In this document: positions 1-8,362 of the stretch, piece by piece
How positions within the stretch are numbered: the stretch's first letter is position 1
Layout: each line of letters starts with the position of its first letter
Source of the DNA: Pseudomonas sp. GD03858
Lineage (GTDB): Bacteria; Pseudomonadota; Gammaproteobacteria; Pseudomonadales; Pseudomonadaceae
Length of the DNA: 53,690 bases
Direction of reading: 5' to 3'
Assembly (NCBI RefSeq): GCF_029840925.1
Contig: NZ_JAOCDM010000026.1
Span: 1 to 53,690, forward strand
Position numbers and translations under genes: made by a program
The notes under the pieces: model-generated
The model's database searches: none
Told to the model about the DNA's origin: nothing
Seen by the model: the letters and a program-made list of their open reading frames with translations, nothing else

Positions 1-2252
1 ACCCGCACCGGCACCGACTTGTACGACGGCGTCCCGCTGTCCACATCGATGTAGTCCAGCGGCACCAGTTGGTTGGCTTCCGGGTAGTAGGCGCCGACCG
101 AGCCGGGGGAGATCTTGTACTCGATGGCGGTGATCCGCTCGTAGCGCATCTTGCGGCCATGGGTGACGGTCTCGATATCCACCAGGTCGCCATGGGCCAG
201 GCCGCGTGCCTGCAAGTCGGCCGGGTTCATGAACAGCACGTCGCGGCGACCGAACACGCCGCGGTAGCGGTCGTCCAGCGCGTAGATCGTGGTGTTGTAC
301 TGGTCATGGCTGCGCAGGGTGATCAGGCGCAGGACATCGTCGCCCTCGACCTCCTTGTCCTCGTGCAGGCCCGGGAAGACAAAGAACTCGGCCTTGCCCG
401 AGGGGGTCATCCAGATGCGTTCGGTGGCCGGCAACGGCATGCGGAAACCACCCGGCACGCGGATGCGTGCGTTGTAGTCGTCGAAGCCCGGCAGGGTCTT
501 CTCGATCAGGTCGCGAATCTTGTCATAGTCGGCGGCCAGCTCCAGCCAGGGTACCGGGCTGTCCGGCAAGGTCGCGTTGGCCATGCCGGCGACGATCGCC
601 GGCTCCGAGCGCAGGAATTCCGATGCCGGCGTCAGCTTGCCCGCCGAGGCATGCACCATCGACATCGAGTCCTCGACGGTGATCGACTGCCGCGCGCCTT
701 CCTGCACATCCAGCTCGGTGCGCCCCAGGCACGGGAACAGATAGGTCTCCTTGCCCACCAGCAGGTGGGTACGATTGAGCTTGGTGCCGATATGCACGCT
801 CAGCTCCAGCTTGCCCATGGCGGGGAAGCACAGCCCGGGGTCGGGCAGCGCCACGGCGAAGTTGCCACCCAGGCAGATGAGCGCTTTCGAGGTGCCGGCG
901 ATCATCGCCTGCATGGCCTGCACCGAATCATGGCCATGTTCGGTCGGAGGCTTGAAGCCCAGCACCTTTTCGATCTTGTCGAGGAAGTCGGCGGAGGGTT
1001 TCTCGGTGATTCCCACCGTGCGGTTGCCTTGCACGTTGGAGTGACCGCGCAGCGGGCAGACGCCGGCGCCGGGCTTGCCGATGTTGCCGCGCAGCATCAG
1101 CAGGTCGCAGATCAGCCGGACATTGGCGGTGCCCTCGTTGTGCTGGGTGATGCCCATGCCATAGGTGACGATGGTGGCATTGGACTTGGCGTAGGCTGCC
1201 GCGACCTTTTCCATGTCGGCCTTGGCCAGGCCGCTGGCGTGTTCGATGTCGGGCCAGGCAGTGGCCAGCAGGTCGGCCTTGAGCGCCTCGAAGCCATTGG
1301 TATGCTGGGCGATGAATTCGAAGTCGAGCACCTGCCCGAGCGAATCCTCCATCTCCAGCAACGACTTCATGATCCCCTTGATCGCCGCCGCGTCACCACC
1401 GGCCTTGACCTGCAGGTAGGTCGAGGCGATCCGGGTCGAGCCGTAGGTGGCCATTTCGATCATGTCCTGCGGATCGGCGAAACGTTCCAGCGCCCGCTCG
1501 CGCAGCGGGTTGAGCACCATGATCGGCACCTTGCGCCGCGAGATCTCGTGCAGCGTGCCCATCATCCGCGGGTGGTTGGTGCCAGGGTTGTGGCCGATGG
1601 AAATCACCAGCTCGCACGAATCGAAGTCGTCCAGCGACACCGACCCCTTGCCCATGCCGATCGAGCGCGGCAGGCCCACGCTGGTGGGTTCGTGGCACAT
1701 GTTCGAACAGTCGGGGAAGTTGTTGGTACCCAGCGCCCGGGCGAACAGCTGATACAGGTAGGCCGCCTCGTTGGAGGCACGCCCGGAGGTGTAGAACTCG
1801 ACCTGGTTCGGCTCCAGGCCGCGAAGGATCTCACCGATGCGGGCGAAGGCTTGCTCCCACTCCACCGGTTTGTAGGTATCGCTGGCGTGGTCATAGACCA
1901 TCGGGTGGGTCAGCCGCCCGAGGTCTTCCAGTTCGTAGTCGGTGCGATGCAGCAGCGTGGCCACCGGGTGGTTGGCGAAGAACTCCGGGGGCACGCGCTT
2001 GTTGGTCGCCTCCCAGGTCACCGCCTTGGCGCCGTTCTCGCAGAACTGGAAGGTCGAGCGGTGCTCCTTGTCCGGCCAGGCGCAGCCTGGGCAGTCGAAG
2101 CCATCCGGCTGGTTGGTGCGCATCAGGGTGAGCGGTGCCTGCAGCGTGTCCATCTGCTCGCGTACCGCCGTGGCGGTCGCCTTGAGCGCGCCCCAGCCAC
2201 CTGCGGGGCCATCGTAGTTGCGTACACCGGGTACCTTGCGTCGAGTCGACAT
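1..2252 (-). CDS. FdhF/YdeP-family molybdopterin oxidoreductase (3' end beyond the window)
   Basis: Translating the minus strand from ATG at 2252 gives an open frame to the left edge, about 750 residues with no stop. It resembles the YdeP/FdhF-like branch of molybdopterin oxidoreductases: an N-terminal DCPGCAWPD segment where classical formate dehydrogenases have a full 4Fe-4S motif, then central segments such as YTSGRASNEAAYLYQLFARA, SNMCHEP and HNPGTNHPRMMGTLHEISRR, and a C-terminal molybdopterin dinucleotide-binding part (LRSHDQYNTTIYALDDRYRG). A GAGGAG ribosome site lies just upstream (about 2258-2264). It diverges from cioA across a 325 bp gap. Family members are cytoplasmic and some are linked to acid stress; the substrate is not established. 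The family is clear, the reaction is inference. Confidence 0.85.
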   Translation of the reverse strand, partial: MSTRRKVPGVRNYDGPAGGWGALKATATAVREQMDTLQAPLTLMRTNQPDGFDCPGCAWPDKEHRSTFQFCENGAKAVTWEATNKRVPPEFFANHPVATLLHRTDYELEDLGRLTHPMVYDHASDTYKPVEWEQAFARIGEILRGLEPNQVEFYTSGRASNEAAYLYQLFARALGTNNFPDCSNMCHEPTSVGLPRSIGMGKGSVSLDDFDSCELVISIGHNPGTNHPRMMGTLHEISRRKVPIMVLNPLRERALERFADPQDMIEMATYGSTRIASTYLQVKAGGDAAAIKGIMKSLLEMEDSLGQVLDFEFIAQHTNGFEALKADLLATAWPDIEHASGLAKADMEKVAAAYAKSNATIVTYGMGITQHNEGTANVRLICDLLMLRGNIGKPGAGVCPLRGHSNVQGNRTVGITEKPSADFLDKIEKVLGFKPPTEHGHDSVQAMQAMIAGTSKALICLGGNFAVALPDPGLCFPAMGKLELSVHIGTKLNRTHLLVGKETYLFPCLGRTELDVQEGARQSITVEDSMSMVHASAGKLTPASEFLRSEPAIVAGMANATLPDSPVPWLELAADYDKIRDLIEKTLPGFDDYNARIRVPGGFRMPLPATERIWMTPSGKAEFFVFPGLHEDKEVEGDDVLRLITLRSHDQYNTTIYALDDRYRGVFGRRDVLFMNPADLQARGLAHGDLVDIETVTHGRKMRYERITAIEYKISPGSVGAYYPEANQLVPLDYIDVDSGTPSYKSVPVR

Positions 2253-2577
2253 GGTCGCTCCTCACACGAAATATATGGATTGGATATAAATCGCTGGTGG
2301 CGTAATAAGCCGCTGTACTAGCGGGCCGCTGGTCGGAAAATTGTTAATCCTGGCTATTCAATAGCCTATTGCCTGCCCAACTTTTACTACCGTGGAAGTT
2401 GGATCCACGGCCCAAGGGTGCTCCACAGATAATATTCGATTGCCTTGGCCAATCGTGATCTAGAATCTAGCGACACGCTGTTACATGTCAAGGCAATGAG
2501 TGGATTCCCGACATCTTCTTGTTGCTTCTCGTTCGCAACAACTGGCGAACTTGCCCAACGCGCGAGGCAGAGAAAGC
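2253..2577. other. Divergent regulatory gap between the molybdoenzyme gene and cioA
   Basis: No gene is seen. The stretch is AT-richer than its surroundings and holds three small inverted repeats: a 6 bp stem at 2352-2366, a 6 bp stem CCGTGG/CCACGG at 2390-2410, and CGATTG...CAATCG at 2437-2455. Both flanking promoters must lie here. I did not find a convincing Anr/Fnr box (TTGAT-N4-ATCAA). Confidence 0.6.
2437..2455. promoter_or_regulatory. Candidate operator palindrome upstream of cioAB
   Basis: The imperfect 19 bp palindrome CGATTGCCTTGGCCAATCG has 6 bp arms around a 7 bp centre and sits about 125 bp before the cioA start in the divergent gap. No regulator is assigned. It could equally be a short transcript hairpin. 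Confidence 0.3.
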
Positions 2578-3984
2578 ATGGACACGATAGATACTACAGC
2601 CCTTGATCTTGCTCGCTTTCAGTTCGCCTTCACCGTCGCCGTACATATCATCTTCCCGGCAATTACCATTGGTCTTGCCAGTTACCTCACCGTCCTCGAA
2701 GCGCTCTGGCTGAAGACTGGCCGGGGTGTATACCGCGATCTTTACGCGTTCTGGGTAAAGATCTTCGCCTTGAACTTCGGCATGGGCGTGGTTTCCGGTT
2801 TGGTCATGGCTTATCAGTTCGGCACCAACTGGTCGCAGTTCTCTTACTTCGCGGGCGGCATTACCGGGCCATTACTGACTTATGAAGTACTTACCGCGTT
2901 CTTTCTCGAGGCGGGTTTCCTCGGGGTCATGTTGTTTGGCTGGGATCGCGTAGGACGGGGCCTGCACCTGTTCGCCACCGCCATGGTGGCCATCGGCACG
3001 CTGATCTCGACCTTCTGGATCCTCTCCTCCAACAGCTGGATGCACACCCCTCAGGGTCACGAGATCATCGACGGCCGCGCGGTGCCGGTGGACTGGCTGG
3101 CGATCATCTTCAACCCCTCGTTCCCCTTCCGCCTCGCGCACATGGCGATCGCCGCCTTCCTCGCCACCGCGTTCTTCGTCGGCGCCTCCGGCGCCTGGCA
3201 CCTGCTGCGCGGCAAGCACACCGAAGCGGCGCGCACGATGCTGTCGATGGCCTGCTGGATGGCCCTGGTGGTGGCGCCGATCCAGGCCGTGGTCGGCGAC
3301 GCCCATGGCCTGAATACCCTGGAGCACCAGCCGGCGAAGATCGCGGCCATCGAGGGCCACTGGGAGAACATTCCCGGCGAGCCATCGCCGCTGATCCTGG
3401 CCGGCTGGCCAGACATGGAGGCCGAGAAGACCCACTTCGCCATCGAAGTGCCGTACCTGGGCAGCCTGATCCTGACCCACAGTCTCGATCGCCAGATCCC
3501 GGCGCTCAAGTCGTTCCCGCCGGAGGATCGCCCCAATTCCACGGTGATCTTCTGGACCTTCCGTCTGATGGTGTGCATGGGCCTGCTGATGATCCTCGCC
3601 GGGCTGTGGAGCCTGTGGCTGCGCCGGGGCGACCGGTTGCACAGCACGCCGCTGTTTCTCAAGTTCATGCTGTGCATGGGGCCCTCGGGGCTGATCGCCC
3701 TGCTGGCCGGCTGGGTGACCACCGAGATGGGGCGACAGCCCTGGGTGGTGTACGGCCTGATGCGCACCGAGCACGCGGTGTCGCCGCTGACCACCGCGCA
3801 GATGAGCATCAGCCTGGTGGCGTTCGTGCTGGTGTACTTCGTGCTGTTCGGCACCGGCATCGCCTACATGCTCAAGCTGGTGCACAAGGGGCCCTACCCC
3901 CACGAGGGCGAACACCCGGTCGATGGTGGCGCGGGCCAGTCCAAGACCCCCGCGCGGCCGATGTCCGCGGCGGACGATCACTGA
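2578..3984 (+). CDS. cioA: Cyanide-insensitive terminal oxidase subunit I
   Basis: CydA-family integral membrane subunit of a bd-type quinol oxidase, which takes electrons from ubiquinol and reduces O2 to water. The start at 2578 (MDTIDTTALDLARF) follows GAGG at about 2564; an upstream in-frame ATG at 2500 has no such site. The protein has 468 residues. His23 lies where the CydA family has its first haem ligand (His19 in E. coli), and GRQPWVVYG is the conserved GRQPW quinol-site signature. As in CIO enzymes the periplasmic Q loop is short, which with the sequence character supports CioA over CydA. cioB starts 38 bp downstream. CIO tolerates cyanide and serves at low or stress oxygen conditions; regulation is not evident beyond the palindrome in the upstream gap. 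Confidence 0.95.
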   Translation: MDTIDTTALDLARFQFAFTVAVHIIFPAITIGLASYLTVLEALWLKTGRGVYRDLYAFWVKIFALNFGMGVVSGLVMAYQFGTNWSQFSYFAGGITGPLLTYEVLTAFFLEAGFLGVMLFGWDRVGRGLHLFATAMVAIGTLISTFWILSSNSWMHTPQGHEIIDGRAVPVDWLAIIFNPSFPFRLAHMAIAAFLATAFFVGASGAWHLLRGKHTEAARTMLSMACWMALVVAPIQAVVGDAHGLNTLEHQPAKIAAIEGHWENIPGEPSPLILAGWPDMEAEKTHFAIEVPYLGSLILTHSLDRQIPALKSFPPEDRPNSTVIFWTFRLMVCMGLLMILAGLWSLWLRRGDRLHSTPLFLKFMLCMGPSGLIALLAGWVTTEMGRQPWVVYGLMRTEHAVSPLTTAQMSISLVAFVLVYFVLFGTGIAYMLKLVHKGPYPHEGEHPVDGGAGQSKTPARPMSAADDH

Positions 3985-4022
3985 CCGTATCGAAGGCGTT
4001 TGCAACCTGAGGAGCGATTGCC

Positions 4023-5030
4023 ATGGGCGTCGATATCACGCTGATCTGGGCATTGATCATCATCTTTGGCGTCATGATGTACGTCATCATGGACGGCTTC
4101 GACCTGGGGATCGGCATCCTCTTCCTGGCCATCAAGGACAAGGAAGAACGCGATGTGATGATGAACACCGTCGCGCCGGTCTGGGACGGCAACGAGACCT
4201 GGCTGGTGCTAGGCGGCGCGGGCCTGTTCGGCGCCTTCCCGCTGGCCTACTCGGTGATTCTCAGCGCGCTCTACCTGCCGCTGATCCTCATGCTGCTGGG
4301 GCTGATCTTCCGCGGCGTGGCCTTCGAGTTCCGCTTCAAGGCCAGTGAGCGCAACCGTCACTGGTGGGACAAGGCCTTCATCGGCGGCTCGATCGTCGCC
4401 ACCTTCACCCAGGGGGTCGCCCTGGGCGCGTTCCTCGATGGCATACCGGTGGCCAACAACATGTACGCCGGTGGCCCGCTCGACTGGCTGCGGCCGTTCC
4501 CGCTGTTCTGCGGCTTCGCCCTGCTGCTGGCCTATGCGCAGCTGGGCAGCACCTGGCTGATCATGAAGACCGAAGGCCGCCTGCAGGAGGAGATGTATCG
4601 CTACTCGTCCTACTTCATCTGGGGCCTGCTGGGCGCCATCGCGGTGATCAGCGTGTGGACGCCGCTGGCCCACCCGGAGATCGCCCAGCGCTGGTTCAGC
4701 CTGCCCAACCTGTTCTACTTCTTGCCGGTGCCACTGTTGCTGCTGTTCTGCTTCATCAGCACCCTGACCACCCTGGCGCACCGGGCCACCGCTTCACCGT
4801 TCCTGCTGACCCTGCTGGTCATCTTCCTCGGCTACAGCGGCCTGGGCATCAGCATCTGGCCGAATATCATCCCGCCGTCGATCTCCATCTGGCAGGCGGC
4901 CTCCCCGGTGGCCAGCCAGCTGTTCGCCCTGATCGGCGCGCTGTTCATCCTGCCGTTCATCCTGGTGTACACCGCGTGGAGCTACTACGTGTTCCGCGGC
5001 AAGGTGAAGGTGGGCGACGGCTATCACTGA
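4023..5030 (+). CDS. cioB: Cyanide-insensitive terminal oxidase subunit II
   Basis: CydB-family membrane protein of 335 residues, the partner of CioA in the bd-type quinol oxidase. The start has a GAGGAG site just upstream (about 4010-4015). The N terminus (LIIIFGVMMYVIMDGFDLGIG) and the segment VWDGNETWLVLGGAGLFGAFP are typical of the family, and about eight or nine hydrophobic segments run through the protein. It follows cioA by 38 bp and ends 5 bp before the stop of the convergent hydratase gene, so no stand-alone terminator fits between them. No short CydX-like gene is visible after it. Confidence 0.95.
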   Translation: MGVDITLIWALIIIFGVMMYVIMDGFDLGIGILFLAIKDKEERDVMMNTVAPVWDGNETWLVLGGAGLFGAFPLAYSVILSALYLPLILMLLGLIFRGVAFEFRFKASERNRHWWDKAFIGGSIVATFTQGVALGAFLDGIPVANNMYAGGPLDWLRPFPLFCGFALLLAYAQLGSTWLIMKTEGRLQEEMYRYSSYFIWGLLGAIAVISVWTPLAHPEIAQRWFSLPNLFYFLPVPLLLLFCFISTLTTLAHRATASPFLLTLLVIFLGYSGLGISIWPNIIPPSISIWQAASPVASQLFALIGALFILPFILVYTAWSYYVFRGKVKVGDGYH

Positions 5031-5035
5031 GCCGG

Positions 5036-5821
5036 TCAGCTGTTGAAGCTCGCAGGCCGGCGCTGGCAGAAGGCATCCACGCCTTCGGCAAAGTCGTCGC
5101 CTGCGGCCAGCGCAACGAACAGCGCCCGTTCCGCGTCCAGGCTGCTGGCCAGGTCTCGCCCCAGGGCGCTGCGCAACAGGCGCTTGGTCGCCGCCTGTGC
5201 CGTGGCCGAGCCTGCGGCCAGGTCCCTGGCCATGACCAACCCCGCCGCCTGCAGGCGCTCTCGCTCGACCACCTCGGCCAGCACACCCCACGCGTGGGCC
5301 TGATGGGCCGACAGCGGCCGGTTCAGCAGCGCCAGGGCCAGGGCCCGGTGCAGGCCGACATGCCGTGGCAGGTGCCAACTACCGCCGCCGTCGGGGGTGA
5401 TGCCGATGCCGCCGTAGGCGAATATCAGGCGCGTGTCCTCGCTGGCGATCAGCAGGTCGCAAGCCAGCGCCAGCGACAGACCGAAGCCGGCGACGGCGCC
5501 ATCGAGCAGGCCCAGCACTGGGCACGGCAGTTCGGTCAGCGCAAGTACCGCCTCGTTCACCGAGCCGACCAGCCTGGCCACGCCCTCATCGCGCAAGGCA
5601 CGAGGTGCCTGCAGCAACTGCTGGAAATAGCGCACGTCTCCACCCACCGAAAAGTGTTCCCCGGCGCTGCGCAGCACCAACACCCTGGGCAGATCGCTCG
5701 CCAACGCGCGCACAGCATCGCGCAAGGCGACGGCCATCGCCTGATCGAAGCTGTTGCGCCGATCGGGCTGGTCCAGGGTGAGAAGCGCGATACCGTCGCT
5801 GCGCTCGACATGAACTGACAT
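5036..5821 (-). CDS. Enoyl-CoA hydratase/isomerase family protein
   Basis: Crotonase-fold protein of 261 residues. I chose the ATG at 5821 (MSVHVERSDG) because GGGGAAGA lies just upstream; an ATG five codons earlier (5836) lacks a site. The oxyanion-hole segment HFSVGGDVRYF (Gly60-Gly61-Asp62) is present. In the second active-site loop the sequence is GGIGITPDGGGSW, with Asp before the glycines; this resembles PaaG-type isomerases more than classical hydratases with paired Glu. It probably acts on a cytoplasmic acyl-CoA during fatty or aromatic acid breakdown. It stands alone between cioB (convergent) and the aau-linked operon, whose last gene ends about 130 bp upstream. Substrate unknown. 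Confidence 0.85.
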   Translation of the reverse strand: MSVHVERSDGIALLTLDQPDRRNSFDQAMAVALRDAVRALASDLPRVLVLRSAGEHFSVGGDVRYFQQLLQAPRALRDEGVARLVGSVNEAVLALTELPCPVLGLLDGAVAGFGLSLALACDLLIASEDTRLIFAYGGIGITPDGGGSWHLPRHVGLHRALALALLNRPLSAHQAHAWGVLAEVVERERLQAAGLVMARDLAAGSATAQAATKRLLRSALGRDLASSLDAERALFVALAAGDDFAEGVDAFCQRRPASFNS

Positions 5822-5836
5822 GAGGATCTTCCCCAA

Positions 5837-5951
5837 AAGATTGAAATACCCGTACTGGCGCGATCCCCCGTAGCGGATCGCCCAGCCCTTCGGGCTGCGC
5901 TGTCGCGCATGGGAGCATCATTCGCTCCCACCCGTGCCCTCTACAAACGTC
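5837..5951. repeat. REP-like hairpins between genes
   Basis: Contains short inverted repeats, GCGATCC...GGATCGC (about 5860-5882) and GGGAGC...GCTCCC (about 5911-5928), of the kind found in Pseudomonas intergenic REP sequences. The second may end transcription of the upstream minus-strand operon, although it has no T tract. Confidence 0.5.
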
Positions 5952-6656
5952 TCACTCCGTCCTGGGCCGCAAGTTGGCGTCGAAGTCGTCCAGCGAGGCA
6001 AACACCAACGGGGGCCGCGCATCGAGCGTCAGCAAATGCTCGCGGTATTGCGCCAGGTACTGCTGTCGCGCCTGTTCGCTGATGTAAGGCACATGAAAGG
6101 CCACGAACGGCGGCAGCACGGACAGCCCGACATAGCCCAGCACGCCGCGCTGGATCGGTCGCAGCAGCGTCTCCAATTCGCCATGCACCGCGCCCGGCCC
6201 GAACATGTGCGCCTGTCCGCCCAGGGAAAACGCCAGCATCGCCCGCTTGCCCTTGAGTCCGCCGCGGTCATAGATTCGCGTGCCGCCATAGCAATAGCCG
6301 GAGACGAACACCCGGTCGATCCAGCCCTTGAGCATGGCCGGCATGCTGAACCAGTAGATGGGGAAATTGAGAATGATCAGGTCGGCCCAGCGGATCTTGT
6401 CCAGCTCCCGGGCGATGTCGGCGGCCAGGGTGCCGGTGTTGAAGGCGTTGCGCTGTTCCAGGGCGTAGACCAGGTAGTCGGGGTTGGCGCGCTGACCGAA
6501 GTCCGCGGCGCTGGCCACCGGGTTGAAGTCCATCGCGTACAGGTCGGAGACCTCCACGGCATGGCCCTGGCTGGTCAGCACCTCGCACGCGGTCCGCGCC
6601 ATGGCGCTGCTGAACGATTGCGGTTCGTTGTGGGCGTGGACGATCAAGACGTTCAT
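5952..6656 (-). CDS. NAD(P)H dehydrogenase (quinone)-like flavodoxin-fold protein
   Basis: A 234-residue protein of the flavodoxin_2/NQO1-MdaB-KefF family, expected to bind FAD or FMN and reduce quinones with NAD(P)H in the cytoplasm. It begins MNVLIVHAHNEPQSFSSAMA, the nucleotide-binding strand-loop of the family, and has LIILNFPIYWFSMPAMLKGW and DRVFVSGYCY. The start ATG overlaps the stop of the previous gene in an ATGA, so the two are translationally coupled. It is the last gene of the long aau-linked operon. Its link to amine oxidation is by position only; a role in quinone detoxification or redox handling is inference. Confidence 0.85.
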   Translation of the reverse strand: MNVLIVHAHNEPQSFSSAMARTACEVLTSQGHAVEVSDLYAMDFNPVASAADFGQRANPDYLVYALEQRNAFNTGTLAADIARELDKIRWADLIILNFPIYWFSMPAMLKGWIDRVFVSGYCYGGTRIYDRGGLKGKRAMLAFSLGGQAHMFGPGAVHGELETLLRPIQRGVLGYVGLSVLPPFVAFHVPYISEQARQQYLAQYREHLLTLDARPPLVFASLDDFDANLRPRTE

Positions 6657-7177
6657 GGTTGCTCCGTGGCGGTTTGCGGGGTCGGCGGTTCGGCCAGCAG
6701 CCGCACGCCGTCGTACTTGAGGAAGAAGTCGTCGGCGTGGCGCACCACGTCGCGGTAACGGCCGGCGAGCGCCATGCGCATCATGTCCAGTTGCAACTGT
6801 TCCTGATCGATCATGTAGTCGAGGAAGCGGCCGGCGTCGGCAGGCCCCTGCTGACGCAAGCGCCGCAGCCAGGCCAGGTATTTCGTGGTCTCGTGATGGA
6901 CCAGGCGCAGCAGCAGGCGCTGCAACGGCCGGGGCACGCTGGACACCAGCCGGGCCTTGAGGCGGGTGAGCGGCCCGGGACGTGGGTCCACGCCCCAACG
7001 ACAGGCAGCGGCGTGGTAGCGCGGCTGGTTGAAGGCTTCGAGGTCGGCGTAGGCACTCCAGAAGGACTGCGCCGGCTCACTCTGCAATCGGTCCGCCATG
7101 CGCCGTACCGCCAGGTAGGCGAAGGCGCGGTTGGCGAGTTCGTGGCGAAAGCCTTTGAGGAAGGTGTGCGATGGCAT
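6653..7177 (-). CDS. Unknown 174-residue helical protein of the aau-linked operon
   Basis: I do not recognise the family. The best start is ATG 7177 (MPSHTFLKGFRHELANRAFA). The protein is rich in charged residues, has no signal peptide or membrane segment, and reads as mostly helical. Acidic and histidine residues recur in helix-like segments (ADLEAFNQPRYHAA with Glu47, LVHHETTKYLAW with His94-His95-Glu96, MIDQEQLQLDMM with Glu126). This spacing is loosely like a ferritin-type diiron bundle but is not proof. It follows the diheme cytochrome gene after a 136 bp REP gap and overlaps the next gene by ATGA. The aau region of Alcaligenes faecalis also has unassigned small genes after the monohaem cytochrome; this could be a counterpart. 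Confidence 0.75.
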   Translation of the reverse strand: MPSHTFLKGFRHELANRAFAYLAVRRMADRLQSEPAQSFWSAYADLEAFNQPRYHAAACRWGVDPRPGPLTRLKARLVSSVPRPLQRLLLRLVHHETTKYLAWLRRLRQQGPADAGRFLDYMIDQEQLQLDMMRMALAGRYRDVVRHADDFFLKYDGVRLLAEPPTPQTATEQP

Positions 7178-7220
7178 CAAAGGTTCGATTTTCCTTGGCT
7201 GTGGTACATGGAGGATGGTT

Positions 7221-7297
7221 CCTGCGGGAGCGGGTTTATCGGGGCACCGGTGCCACTGGTCGCGGTGCCTGCTTGGCAGGTAAACCCCGCTTCCACA
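7221..7297. repeat. REP-type inverted repeat
   Basis: Arms GCGGGAGCGGGTTTA and TAAACCCCGCTTCCAC flank a GC-rich centre. This is the common Pseudomonas REP theme (GGGAGCGGG facing CCCGCTCCC). It lies inside the proposed operon, between the diheme cytochrome gene and the unknown 174-residue gene, and may stabilise or partly terminate the transcript. Confidence 0.7.
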
Positions 7298-7313
7298 AGC
7301 CATCGAGTGCCGC

Positions 7314-7919
7314 TCAAGGGCTGGCGATGTAATCGAGCAAGGCCCGGCGTTGCTGTTCGTCGTGTAACTGCAAGGCGATCCCCCGCATCCAGATCGCCAG
7401 CTCGCTGGCGTGTTGCTCGCCGCCACGGCTGCCGTCGCTGAACGCCACCAGTTGGCGCTCCAGATAGGCGCGGTCGAGCAGGCGCAGGTTGGGGGTCTTG
7501 AGGTGAGCGAAACCTTGTGCCCTAGGCCCGTGACAAGCGGCGCAGGTGCCTTGGTAGAGTGCCTTGCCCTGGGTGTCGGGCAGGTTTGCTGGGCGCTCGG
7601 GTCCGGCGTCCAGCCCGGCGAAGTAGCTTGCCAGCAGTGCCAAGTCGCCCTCCGTCAGCCCGGCGGCGATCGCCCGCATCTGCGCCCCGTGGCTGTCTCG
7701 CGGGTCATAGCCACGGCGCCCGGCCTTGAAATCGTTCAGCTGGGTGAGCAGGTATTCGGCCTGCTGCCCCGCCAGGCGCGGCGCGCCCAGCGCCGGAATG
7801 CCCTGGCCTTGGGCGCCGTGGCAGGCCACGCAGGTGGCGACTTGGCTAGGCGCGGTTTCAGCGTGCGTCGCGAACGTCGCGGCAAGTGCCAGCAGGCCGG
7901 CACAGAGGCTTGGCTTCAT
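7314..7919 (-). CDS. Periplasmic diheme cytochrome c, c4-like
   Basis: A 201-residue protein with a Sec signal peptide (MKPSLCAGLLALAATFATHA) and two haem-attachment motifs, CVACH and CAACH, each opening a similar cytochrome domain of about 90 residues, as in cytochromes c4. Methionines downstream of each motif can serve as axial ligands. The start overlaps the stop of the preceding monohaem cytochrome gene (ATGA). By position it should take electrons released by the amine dehydrogenase, probably through the neighbouring monohaem cytochrome, and pass them toward the oxidase. It is far shorter than MauG (about 370 residues) and does not resemble the cytochrome c peroxidase family, so it is not MauG. 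Confidence 0.9.
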   Translation of the reverse strand: MKPSLCAGLLALAATFATHAETAPSQVATCVACHGAQGQGIPALGAPRLAGQQAEYLLTQLNDFKAGRRGYDPRDSHGAQMRAIAAGLTEGDLALLASYFAGLDAGPERPANLPDTQGKALYQGTCAACHGPRAQGFAHLKTPNLRLLDRAYLERQLVAFSDGSRGGEQHASELAIWMRGIALQLHDEQQRRALLDYIASP

Positions 7920-8359
7920 CGGTCATGTGTCCCTGATCGTTGTTCTGGTGTGGCGATGCGTTGCAGCAACTGCTGGCGGGTAGCCGCCACGTCAGTGGGA
8001 ATCGACCGGCGCCAGCGCCTCACCTCGGCGCCGGTATAGGGCTGCGAGTCCGTAGGCAGGTGCTCGGCGTCGAAGCGCGCCAGCATCCAGTTGAGCACCC
8101 CGGCCAGGGCGTCGTCCGACAACCCCGACAGGGCCGAACCTGGTACCTGCACCAGGTACTCACGCCCTCCGGGCACCCAGAGGAACTTGCCCAGCTGCCC
8201 AGGGAACGCTGGCACACCGCGCTGCGGGTTGCCGCCGCCGTCGGGCAGATGACAACCCTGGCAGTGGAGCATGTAGTCGAACTGGCGCGGTTCGGTGGCC
8301 CAGGCCGTGCCTGCCAACAGCACGACCAGCGTGAGCGCATGCCACGGTCGGCTGGCCAT
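7916..8359 (-). CDS. Periplasmic monohaem cytochrome c
   Basis: A 147-residue protein with a signal peptide (MASRPWHALTLVVLLAGTAWA) and one haem site, CQGCH, followed by LPDGGGNPQRGVPAFPGQLG. It follows aauA by 3 bp and overlaps the diheme cytochrome gene by 4 bp. In A. faecalis the gene directly after aauA is likewise predicted to encode a small periplasmic monohaem cytochrome, so position and size agree with a conserved electron acceptor or relay for aromatic amine dehydrogenase. Direct electron transfer from TTQ to this protein is inference; no azurin gene is present in the cluster. Confidence 0.9.
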   Translation of the reverse strand: MASRPWHALTLVVLLAGTAWATEPRQFDYMLHCQGCHLPDGGGNPQRGVPAFPGQLGKFLWVPGGREYLVQVPGSALSGLSDDALAGVLNWMLARFDAEHLPTDSQPYTGAEVRRWRRSIPTDVAATRQQLLQRIATPEQRSGTHDR

Positions 8360-8362
8360 GCG

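Noticed and set aside
69..2321. A 750-residue plus-strand reading frame opposite the molybdoenzyme gene
   Set aside because: The minus strand encodes a protein with clear family motifs over the same span. The plus frame is repetitive His/Arg/Gln/Gly text, the usual antisense product of GC-rich DNA.
7314..7919. The diheme cytochrome as a MauG equivalent
   Set aside because: It is about 200 residues with two c4-like domains, while MauG is a longer member of the cytochrome c peroxidase group.
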